Below are positions 56,269 through 64,000 of a stretch of 64,000 nucleotides of DNA, piece by piece. This stretch comes from Nicotiana tabacum (lineage: Eukaryota; Streptophyta; Magnoliopsida; Solanales; Solanaceae): NCBI RefSeq assembly GCF_000715075.1, contig NC_134080.1, positions 32,964,758 through 33,028,757 on the forward strand, read 5' to 3'. The position numbers and the translations under genes were made by a program. The notes under the pieces were generated by a model. That model had not been told where the DNA came from, made no database searches, and saw only the letters and a list, made by a program, of their open reading frames with translations. How positions within the stretch are numbered: the first letter of the stretch is position 1; each line of letters starts with the position of its first letter.

Positions 56269-59200
56269 ATGCCCAACGTGAGATTGACTATCTGTTATTT
56301 GCTACAAATTAACCGTGCGTTTGTCGTTGAGTACCTCCAGGGTTTTTGGAAAGACGGTTGGTTTGGTGAAAGTCTGGCCTCGCACTCATACTTCACGAGG
56401 TCAAAGAGAAGTGTTCAACTACCTGTTGTTAGGACCAGAAGCAGTACTCACACTTACTTCACCAGGTCAAAAGGAAGTGTGGAAATGTCTTCAGAAATTC
56501 CATTGCAAACAATCCCTGTTTCTGAGGAGAGCTCAATCTCAGCCGTCCTCACACCTGAATCCGCAACCGCGGAGGAAAATAGAATCCTACGGCTCCGCAT
56601 GTTGGAAATGTTGGACGACTGGAATAATGGGAAAGAACCGCCAAGTGTCGTCCCCGGATTCCCTGAATTATTCTCCAGGTCGAGTGGGACTTCTAATGTC
56701 CCCATAAATTATCCTGCTACCCCATTCGGGTACCCAGCCACCTCAGCCTTCTCTGTTGGATCGCCTTCTGAGCCTCATCCCCGAATGTCATCCACTGATG
56801 CAAGCATGAACATCTTTACTGCATCGCCTTGCCCGATTACGGCACAGCCTACCACGTACAAGCCAAGCTTTGACTCATCCTCTTTTACATTCCAAGCACC
56901 CTCGTTCTCAATGGAACCAACTAGGTTCGCTACCAGCACTAATCTTCTACCGCCTCAGTGTGAGCTTGCACCCGGGCAAGATCAGAACCCCAGAATTGCA
57001 GAACAAAATGAGATTGCAAAGAGAATGAGAAGCCTTGAACAAAGTTTGAAGAATATGCAAGGATTGAGCGGACAGAAGAGCGTCTCTTACGCCGACCTAT
57101 GCATGTTCCCTCACGTGCATCTTCCAACGGGTTTCAAGACCCCAAAGTTCGAGAAATACGATGGGCACAGTGACCCCATTGCACATCTTAAGAAATACTG
57201 CAACCAATTGCGGGGAGACGGCGGAAAAGAAGAACTGCTAATGGCATATTTTGGGGAAAGTCTAGTAGGGATAGCCTCGGAATGGTACATGGACCAGGAA
57301 ATGTCCCGATGGCATATATGGGATGATCTCGCCAGAGATTTTGTGAAACAATTCCAGTATAACATCGACATTGCGCCTGACCGAAATTCTCTGTCGAATT
57401 TGAAGAAGAAACCTTTAGAAAGCTTCAGAGAATATGCTATTAAGTGGCGTGAGCAGGCGTCAAGGGTGAAGCCTCCCATGGATGAAGTGGAAATGGTCAC
57501 TACCTTTCTCCAGGCTCAAGAGTCTGACTATTTCCAAAACATGATGTCAGCCATGGGAAAGCCATTCGCGGAAGCGATTAAGATTGGAGAGATGGTGGAA
57601 AATGGTCTGAAAACAGGTAGGATTCTGAGTCAAGCAGCCATAAGGGCGACCTCCCAAGCCGTCCAAAGCGGGTCCGGAGGAATGACAAGAGGGAAGAAGA
57701 AGGAAGAAACGACCATGGCAGCCTCGGAAGCAAGGGAGTATCGTCATCCCAGGCCCCGTTTTCCGGAAAGAGCCCCACAACACTACTACCCCCACTCAAA
57801 TTTGGCATATGCTCATCAACCTTATATGGTCATGAATGCCCAGCCTTATGCCCATCCACCACAACAAGCCAACCGTGGCCCAGCTCCACCTCCCAGAAAT
57901 CAGCCTCCTTACCGCAACCACTATAACCCACAACCCCCGCAGAATAACTTCCGCCCTCAAGAGCCACCTCGACGGCGAACTTTCACGCCCATCGGTGAAC
58001 AATACTCTACTTTGTTCCCGAAGCTAGTCCAATTGGGTTTCTTGCAACCAATCCCTCAAACAAGGCAAAACCCGACGTCACCTTCTTACAAAACTGGAGT
58101 CAGATGCGCCTATCATTCAGGGGCCGAGGGACATGATACAAATGACTGCTGGTCGTTGAAAAGAGTGGTCGAGAATTTGATAGAGCAAGGGAAAATAGTG
58201 CTAAGGGACGAAGAGATCCCAAATGTGACTAACAATCCATTGCCTGCTCACAATAATGGGCCGCTAATCGGAATGATTTGTGAAGACAAAGAGTTTGACC
58301 CCGCTCTGAAAGCCATAATTGCCATTGTCGACACGGGGAAGAGGCCCGAAGTAGACCAGAAACTAGAAAAGGGGGAGGAGGCCAAGGCTATAAAGAAAGA
58401 ACTTGAAAAGAAGGTGGAGAAGAAAGTGGTACCGGTAAAGGGTGGAGTTCTTTACATACCACGAGGTCGAGCTGAGAAGACGCAGAACTTTGGAATCAAA
58501 AAGACAAAACCTATGTACGTGCCGAAAGGGGACTATGTGGTCCGGGGGACGATTCAACCACCTCGGCTGAATGAGCCAGTGGTTATCGGACGCGTGCCAC
58601 AAAAGCCAATGACCAACCCGTCCACAGTGCCGTGGAATTATCAAAAGACTTTGTTAATGTACAAAGGTAAAGAGGTCATGGGAGAACTTCCTGAAAATAC
58701 TTTCATTGGAAGGTATTCAAATACCCAAGAGCTGAACAACGCCACACAAAGGCGCTTCCCACCAAAGAAGCCTGTAAGCGTTGAAGAAGCGGAAGTGTTC
58801 TTCCAACAAATGAAAATGCCGGATTACGAAGTGATAGATCAACTGCGCAAGTACCCCGAGCAAGTGTCTATGCTATCATTGTTGATGAGGTCGGCCGAGC
58901 ATCAAAAGATCTTACTGAAGACCCTGAATGAAGCACATGTGCCAGTTGAAACCTCGGTTGAACAACTAGAGCGGATGACGGAAAGATTCTTCGCCGTCAA
59001 CCAAATCTCTTTCAGCAAAAACGATTTACCCCCAGAAGGAGCGGCACACAACAAGGCCTTGCATCTAACAGTTAAATGCGAGGACTACTATGTCAAGCGG
59101 GTAATGTTGGATGGGGGATCAGGTGTTGACATTTGCCCGCTCTCCACGCTACAAAGAATGGAAATTGGGACCGGAAGAATCCGACCCAACAATGTCTGCG

Positions 59201-59640
59201 TAAGGGCTTTCGACGGCATCAAGAGAGATACCATGGGGGAAATAGACCTGTTGTTGGTCATAGGACCAGTCGAGTTTGAAGTAACCTTTCAGGTGCTCGA
59301 CATGGATACATCCTACAATTTCCTCCTCGGCAGACCTTGGATCCATGCGGCAGGAGCTGTGCCTTCCACTCTTCACCAGATGGTGAAGTTCGAGTACGAA
59401 GACCGAGAGATCGTGGTCCATGGAGAAGATGAGCATGCTATCTATCGGGACCCATCCATCCCATATCTTGAACCGAGAGAAGGGAGCGAACATACAGTCT
59501 ATCAAGCTTTCGAGATTGTACTGACAGAGCAGCACGAAGAGGGAATACCCTGCCCCCAGCCTTTCTTGTCTAACGCCTCGGTTATGGTGGCGAAAGAGAT
59601 GATCCGGCACAGATTTAAGTCAGGGAAGGGGCTTGGATGA
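56269..59640 (+). CDS. Element C gag-protease polyprotein, up to a premature stop
   Basis: 1,123 codons. An N-terminal region with twin SYFTRSKRSV / TYFTRSKGSV repeats is followed by a short coiled coil (NRILRLRMLEMLDDW) and a Pro/Ser-rich linker. The Retrotrans_gag domain spans about residues 285-455 (HLPTGFKTPKF to NGLKTGRI). A zinc-knuckle variant CAYHSGAEGHDTNDC is at about 613-627. The aspartic protease has LDGGSGVDICP near 947 and NFLLGRPWIH near 1018. It ends in MIRHRFKSGKGLG, the first half of a G-patch-like motif. The stop TGA (59638) replaces an expected CGA, and the same frame continues to 60011. The true start could be this ATG or a later one (56485, MSSEIP). Confidence 0.88.
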   Translation: MPNVRLTICYLLQINRAFVVEYLQGFWKDGWFGESLASHSYFTRSKRSVQLPVVRTRSSTHTYFTRSKGSVEMSSEIPLQTIPVSEESSISAVLTPESATAEENRILRLRMLEMLDDWNNGKEPPSVVPGFPELFSRSSGTSNVPINYPATPFGYPATSAFSVGSPSEPHPRMSSTDASMNIFTASPCPITAQPTTYKPSFDSSSFTFQAPSFSMEPTRFATSTNLLPPQCELAPGQDQNPRIAEQNEIAKRMRSLEQSLKNMQGLSGQKSVSYADLCMFPHVHLPTGFKTPKFEKYDGHSDPIAHLKKYCNQLRGDGGKEELLMAYFGESLVGIASEWYMDQEMSRWHIWDDLARDFVKQFQYNIDIAPDRNSLSNLKKKPLESFREYAIKWREQASRVKPPMDEVEMVTTFLQAQESDYFQNMMSAMGKPFAEAIKIGEMVENGLKTGRILSQAAIRATSQAVQSGSGGMTRGKKKEETTMAASEAREYRHPRPRFPERAPQHYYPHSNLAYAHQPYMVMNAQPYAHPPQQANRGPAPPPRNQPPYRNHYNPQPPQNNFRPQEPPRRRTFTPIGEQYSTLFPKLVQLGFLQPIPQTRQNPTSPSYKTGVRCAYHSGAEGHDTNDCWSLKRVVENLIEQGKIVLRDEEIPNVTNNPLPAHNNGPLIGMICEDKEFDPALKAIIAIVDTGKRPEVDQKLEKGEEAKAIKKELEKKVEKKVVPVKGGVLYIPRGRAEKTQNFGIKKTKPMYVPKGDYVVRGTIQPPRLNEPVVIGRVPQKPMTNPSTVPWNYQKTLLMYKGKEVMGELPENTFIGRYSNTQELNNATQRRFPPKKPVSVEEAEVFFQQMKMPDYEVIDQLRKYPEQVSMLSLLMRSAEHQKILLKTLNEAHVPVETSVEQLERMTERFFAVNQISFSKNDLPPEGAAHNKALHLTVKCEDYYVKRVMLDGGSGVDICPLSTLQRMEIGTGRIRPNNVCVRAFDGIKRDTMGEIDLLLVIGPVEFEVTFQVLDMDTSYNFLLGRPWIHAAGAVPSTLHQMVKFEYEDREIVVHGEDEHAIYRDPSIPYLEPREGSEHTVYQAFEIVLTEQHEEGIPCPQPFLSNASVMVAKEMIRHRFKSGKGLG

Positions 59641-60011
59641 ACCCTTCAGGGAATAACAAAACCCATTACCTTGCCAGTCACCAAGAAACCTTTTGGACTA
59701 GGTTTCAAACCTACTCCAGCAGACGAAGAGTGGGCAAAGAAAAGGAAAAATGAGGGTTGGAAGTTACCTCGACCACTGCCGGATTTATATGCAACTTTCA
59801 TCAGGCCAAGGTACGCTGAAGAAGAAGATGATGAGGTCTTCACAGCTGAGGAAATCGAGGAGATATGTGGGGCGATGAGAAAGATGCTCTACGAGGTCCA
59901 CATGGTTCAACCAGGTGAAGGCACAAGCATTGCTGAGATGATGTACATGGGACCGAACGCTAAACTTCAAAACTGGGAGGCTACGCCATTCCCGACTAGA
60001 CGGAAGTCCGG
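59641..60011 (+). CDS. Rest of gag-protease exon after the stop
   Basis: Same frame as the upstream gag-protease. It begins TLQGITKPITLP, completing the G-patch-like motif (GKGLG-x-TLQGITKPI), then an acidic stretch (YAEEEDDEVFTAEEIEEI) up to EATPFPTRRKSG. Without splicing it stops at TAG 60013. The G-patch after protease is known in Tat/Ogre elements. It would be translated only by read-through or in a copy without the stop. Confidence 0.75.
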
Positions 60012-60208
60012 GTAGACCTGTCCTGCCACCTTTACTGTGTCACAAGTTATCTCCAGGACATAACTTGAACGTTTTTTTTCTTTTCAATTGTTGTTTTAAG
60101 TTGTATTGTTGTCTTCCAAATTTCCAAAGAAAAAAAAAATCATCATTGCTTTCCCATTCTTTCTTTTGTTCTGATTTTTGTTATTTTTCCTTTTATTTTT
60201 CTTTTCAG
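60012..60208 (+). other. Predicted spliced intron between protease and reverse transcriptase
   Basis: 197 bases starting GTAGAC and ending TTTTCTTTTCAG, with a long pyrimidine tract before the acceptor. Removing it joins codon ggt (60010, 60011, 60209) and keeps a single open frame through HNNAALNMTCLR into RT. Without splicing the TAG at 60013 stops translation. An intron at this place is established for Ogre elements. Confidence 0.85.
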
Positions 60209-62210
60209 TCATAATAATGCGGCTTTAAATATGACATGCTTGCGGACTTCACGCCCAGATCACAATGAGTCATTTAACTGCGAATTAATGAACCCAGAAC
60301 CAGAATATGATGCGGAAGGGGCTTTTAGGGAGATAAACCGAGAGTTGGAATATTTTGAGAATAAACCTAAGCCAAATCTGAATGACACCGAACCGGTTAA
60401 TTTAGGAACTCTTGAAGAAATCCGGGAGACCAAGATAAGCATTCACACGGACAAGAAAACGCGAGAGGCGATAATTCAACTTCTTTTTGAATTTAAAGAT
60501 GTGTTCGCTTGGTCATATGATGACATGCCGGGACTAGGTGTTGATCTAGTGGTTCATAAATTGCCGATTCATCCTGATTGTCCTCCAGTTCAACAAAAGC
60601 AACGAAAGTTCAAAACTGAGGTCAGTGACAAGATTAAAGAGGAAATCACCAAACAACTGAAAACGGGAGTGATTCGGGTAGTCCAATATACAACATGGTT
60701 GGCGAATGTGGTTCCAGTACCAAAAAAGGACGGGAAAACTCGGGTATGTGTAGATTACCGAGATCTGAACAGAGCAAGTCCTAAAGATAATTTCCCGCTG
60801 CCCAACATCCACATCCTCGTTGATAATTGTGCCAAACACGAGATACAGTCTTTTGTAGATTGTTACGCTGGGTATCATCAGGTATTGATGGATGAAGAGG
60901 ACGCCGAGAAAACTGCCTTCACCACGCCTTGGGGCACCTACTGTTACCGGGTCATGCCATTTGGTTTGAAGAATGCTGGGGCTACTTACATGAGGGCCAT
61001 GACTGCCATTTTCCATGACATGATGCATCAGGAAATAGAGGTGTACGTGGACGACGTGATAGTCAAGTCCAGGACGCAGGATAATCACATCCAAGACTTG
61101 AGGAAATTCTTCGAGAGATTAAGGAAGTATGACTTGAAGCTGAACCCAGCCAAATGCGCTTTCGGAGTTCCGTCGGGCAAACTTTTGGGCTTCATCGTAA
61201 GCAGGAGAGGTATCGAGCTAGATCCAACTAAGATAAAATCCATCAGAGATCTACCTCCCCCAAGAACAAAGAAAGACGTGATGAGTCTGTTGGGCAGGTT
61301 GAACTACATCAGTCGGTTTATTGCCCAGCTGACAAGCACGTGTGAGCCCATATTCAAGCTGTTAAGGAAAGATGCGGCGATTGAATGGACAACCGAGTGT
61401 CAAGAAGCCTTTGATAAAGTCAAAGAATACCTTTCGAATCCCCCGGTCTTGGTCCCTCCAGAACCAGGGAGGCCACTCTTCTTGTATCTGACAGTCTTGG
61501 AGAACTCTTTCGGTTGCGTCCTCGGGCAACACGACGTAACCGGAAAGAAGGAGCAAGCAATCTACTACTTGAGCAAGAAATTCACCGACTACGAGGCCAA
61601 ATACACTCTGCTGGAAAGGACATGCTGCGCTCTCACGTGGGTTGCTCAAAAGCTGAGACATTATCTCCAAGCCCACACTACGTTCCTCATAAGCAGGTTG
61701 GATCCTTTGAAGTATATATTTCAGAAACCAATGCCTACTGGGAGACTGGCTAAATGGCAAATCTTGCTTACGGAATTCGACATAGTCTATGTCACTCGCA
61801 CAACAATGAAAGCCCAGGCACTAGCAGATCATTTGGCCGAGAATCCGGTTGATGAGGAATACCAGCCATTGGATACCTACTTCCCAGATGAAGAGGTAAA
61901 TACTGTAGAAGTAGTCTCAGAGGACGCTCATGTTTGGAAGATGTTCTTTGATGGAGCCGTAAACGCCAATGGTGTAGGGATTGGGGCAATTTTAATCTCG
62001 CCTTCTGGTCAGCATTATCCCGCCACAGCTAGACTTCGTTTATTTTGCATGAATAATACAGCTGAGTATGAAGCCTGCATCATGGGCATGCATATGGCAA
62101 TCGATCAGGATGTCAAAGACTTACTGATTATGGGAGATTCTGACCTGATTATCCGGCAAACCCAAGGCGAATGGGAAACTCGGGATGTCAAACTTATCCC
62201 GTACCGATAG
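60209..62210 (+). CDS. Element C reverse transcriptase, first RNase H and start of second RNase H
   Basis: Counting from the ATG at 60231, VCVDYRDLNRASPKDNFPLP lies near residue 171, FVDCYAGYHQV follows, and the catalytic YVDD is at 272-275. Thumb sequence (LGFIVSRRGIELDP, LLGRLNYISRFIAQL) is complete. The first RNase H spans about 410-530 (LFLYLTVLENSFGCVLGQ), with E where an acidic D is usual. The second, archaeal-type RNase H starts at about 570 (MFFDGAVNANGVGIGAI), with AEYEA and MGDSDLI. A dual RNase H is characteristic of the Tat lineage. The frame stops at TAG 62208 (expected CAG), inside the second RNase H. Confidence 0.9.
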
Positions 62211-63662
62211 CATGTAGAGGACCTCAGCAAGCGCTTTACATCAATAGAGTTCAGGTATATCCCGAGGTGTCACAATGAACTGGCAGATGCACTTGCTACT
62301 TTGGCTTCAATGCTGCCCTACCCGGGCAACGCCCACGTCAATCCTTTGGAAATCCAAATCAAGGAAAGACACGGTTACTGCAATGTAATCGAGGCGGGAT
62401 CAAATACGCAGCCTTGGTACCATGACATCAAGAGGTTCCTAAAGACACAAGAATACCCCGAGCACGCTACTGGAGATCAAAAGAGGACCATTAGGCGACA
62501 TGCAAGTGGTTTCTTTCTGAGCGGTGAATTGTTATATAAGAGGACCCCGGACCTCAATCTCCTAAGATGTGTCGATATCGAGGAAGCGAGAAAGATCATG
62601 CACGAAGTACACGCAGGTGTGTGCGGACCTCACATGAACGGGTATGTTTTAGCGAAGAAAATCCTTCGAGCAGGTTATTACTGGATGACCATGGAAAAGG
62701 ATTGCTTTAGCTTCGTTCGGAAGTGTCATCAGTGTCAGGTGCACGGTGACTTGATTCATGCACCTCCCACGGAGCTGCATCCCATGTCTGTACCTTGGCC
62801 ATTTGTCGCCTGGGGCATGGACGTCATTGGACCAATCGAACCAAAGGCTTCGAATGGACACAGGTTTATACTGGTTGCCATCGATTACTTCACAAAATGG
62901 GTAGAAGCTGTCACTCTCAAGTCGGTCACTAAAAAAGCTGTAGTTGATTTTGTACACTCAAATCTTATCTGTCGTTTCGGTATTCCTGCGACTATCATTA
63001 CAGATAACGCAGCAAACTTGAACAGTCACTTAATGGGAGATGTATGCGAGCAATTCAAGATAACGCATAGGAATTCTACTCCTTATCGGCCGAAAGCCAA
63101 TGGTGCTGTGGAAGCGGCGAACAAAAACATCAAGAAGATTTTGAGGAAAACTATCCAAAGTTCCCGACAGTGGCATGAGCAGTTACCATTTGCATTGTTG
63201 GGGTATCGCACTACGGTACACACATCAGTAGGAGCGACTCCTTATCTTTTGGTTTATGGGACCGAGGCTGTAATACCAGCAGAGGTAGAAATTCCTTCGC
63301 TTCAAACCATTGTCGAAGCGGAAATCGAAGACAGCGAGTGGGTCAAGACTCGGTTAGAGCAATTGACTTTGATTGATGAAAAGCGAATGGCCGCAGTTTG
63401 TCACGGACAGTTATACCAACGAAGGATGGCCCGTGCTTACAACAAGAAAGTCCGACCCAGGAATTTCGAAGTAGGTCAGCTGGTACTGAGGCGTATTCTG
63501 CCACATCATGAGGAAGCAAAAGGGAAGTTTGCCCCAAATTGGAAAGGCCCATACATCATAAGGAAGATATTGCCGAGAGGAGCATTGTATTTAGGTGATA
63601 TCGAAGGAAATGACCCCGACACAGTAGTAAATGCGGATGCAGTCAAGAGATACTACGTCTGA
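62211..63662 (+). CDS. Element C second RNase H end and integrase
   Basis: Same frame as the RT exon. It begins HVEDLSKRF and CHNELADALATLAS, the end of the second RNase H. Counting from the ATG at 62301, the zinc-binding residues are H101, H105, C141 and C144 (CHQC). The catalytic core has D174 (GMDVIGP), D235 (TDNAANL) and E271 (GAVEAAN), an exact D,D(35)E spacing. The C-terminal part PNWKGPYIIRKILPRGALYL is typical, and the polyprotein ends AVKRYYV. No other lesion was seen. It could only be expressed by read-through of TAG 62208. Confidence 0.88.
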   Translation, partial: HVEDLSKRFTSIEFRYIPRCHNELADALATLASMLPYPGNAHVNPLEIQIKERHGYCNVIEAGSNTQPWYHDIKRFLKTQEYPEHATGDQKRTIRRHASGFFLSGELLYKRTPDLNLLRCVDIEEARKIMHEVHAGVCGPHMNGYVLAKKILRAGYYWMTMEKDCFSFVRKCHQCQVHGDLIHAPPTELHPMSVPWPFVAWGMDVIGPIEPKASNGHRFILVAIDYFTKWVEAVTLKSVTKKAVVDFVHSNLICRFGIPATIITDNAANLNSHLMGDVCEQFKITHRNSTPYRPKANGAVEAANKNIKKILRKTIQSSRQWHEQLPFALLGYRTTVHTSVGATPYLLVYGTEAVIPAEVEIPSLQTIVEAEIEDSEWVKTRLEQLTLIDEKRMAAVCHGQLYQRRMARAYNKKVRPRNFEVGQLVLRRILPHHEEAKGKFAPNWKGPYIIRKILPRGALYLGDIEGNDPDTVVNADAVKRYYV

Positions 63663-64000
63663 ATTATACTCCAGTAGTCTTGACACATTCGAAATGATGA
63701 AGGTTTTATTCCCACTACTCCCCAAACACTACCCAATTCTCTCTACAAACCTTTGAGCCGCTTACAAAAAAAAAAACAAAAAAAAAACAAAAGAAAACAA
63801 AACAAAAACATTGATTGAGGCCTGAACTACGTTTGACTTGATTCCGAAAGGATACGTAGGCAGCCTCTCCCTGAGGTTCAGTCACACCAACAATACAATC
63901 CCATTCGCCCTGAAATTGAAACCGGGGCACGTCGAGCAGTTGAGAAGTTAGTATCATCTACCTCTCTTTACCAAGCACAAGCCTCCAGATCAATTACCAA
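63663..64000 (+). other. 3' region of element C, incomplete
   Basis: Non-coding, with an A/C-rich tract (63766-63810) followed by structured motif e. No polypurine tract or LTR start is reached before the window ends. Confidence 0.6.
63824..63883 (+). ncRNA. Putative structured RNA motif, copy e
   Basis: GAACTACG ... ATACGTAGGCAGCC, CTACG pairs with CGTAG. The inner hairpin is TCC-GAAA-GGA, a GNRA-type tetraloop, and the downstream hairpin is CCTC/GAGG, followed by GGTTCAGTC. It lies 162 bases after the integrase stop. Confidence 0.55.

Larger units (their letters stand above)
48753..64000 (+). mobile_element. Tat/Ogre LTR retrotransposon C, nearly intact, 3' LTR outside window
   Basis: Order: LTR, PBS (52680), leader, ORF1 (53866-55881), gag-protease (56269-60011), intron (60012-60208), RT and first RNase H, second RNase H, integrase (to 63662), 3' region. 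Only two in-frame stops were found (59638 and 62208). Structured motifs lie before ORF1, before gag and after integrase. It entered the 3' region of element D. The end of the element and its 3' LTR are beyond 64000. Confidence 0.9.

Noticed and set aside
60546..61094. 182-codon minus-strand frame within the reverse transcriptase
   Set aside because: Lies entirely opposite conserved RT sequence and has no domain. Judged a shadow.

Overview
The window is repeat-dense nuclear DNA of a flowering plant, most likely a member of the Solanaceae. The pointers are Tat/Ogre and Athila Ty3/gypsy elements with tRNA-Arg and tRNA-Asp primer sites, RTE and L1 LINEs, SINE pieces with a TTG tail, and several small inverted-repeat elements. 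I see no rRNA or tRNA gene, no CRISPR array and no bacterial-type operon. The only host-gene coding sequence I can support is one MADS-box first exon (minus strand, 26275-26459). The lineage call rests on recognising repeat families, not on a search.

Layout, left half (1-31.5 kb). 1-309 is the end of a small inverted-repeat element. 310-2507 is a minus-strand Ty1/copia remnant whose reverse-transcriptase segment occurs twice, almost identically, around poly-C runs. 2508-5217 is gypsy LTR-like DNA with a GCGGNCCGC array, a 68-bp tandem repeat and a triplicated LTR end. Minus-strand LINE remnants follow: RTE at 5484-6545, 12877-13045 and 15363-17465, and a clean 5'-truncated L1 at 9139-10389 with a 14-bp target duplication. 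A Helitron (18886-19669) sits inside a hAT-like element. 19939-25756 is a minus-strand Tat-like fragment carrying a spliced, broken antisense gene, a 7-copy 90-bp tandem array and two copies of one small element. It lies 3' of the MADS exon, probably within its first intron. Two large foldback elements follow at 27747-29704 and 29776-31072.

Layout, right half (31.5-64 kb). This is a nest of four LTR retrotransposons, each inserted into the previous one: a copia element (about 31509-32135), a defective Tat/Ogre element B (from 32136), a decayed Athila element D (from 37220), and a near-intact Tat/Ogre element C (from 48753, running off the right edge). C has a 3.9-kb LTR, a PBS, a 671-aa ORF1, gag-protease, a predicted 197-nt intron whose removal joins protease to reverse transcriptase in frame, RT, two RNase H regions, and an integrase with exact D,D(35)E spacing. 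It is broken by only two in-frame stops, both explained by one C-to-T change.

The most interesting unexplained signal is a roughly 60-70-nt motif found five times in the Tat/Ogre elements B and C, always on the sense strand. A constant frame (GAACTACG ... ATACGTAGGCA) surrounds two hairpins whose sequences differ while their pairing is kept. In C the copies lie before ORF1, between ORF1 and gag, and after integrase, so this may be an intercistronic RNA element. A second candidate is an internal promoter for the third ORF of the Athila element, which has the same array-plus-TATA arrangement as its LTR.
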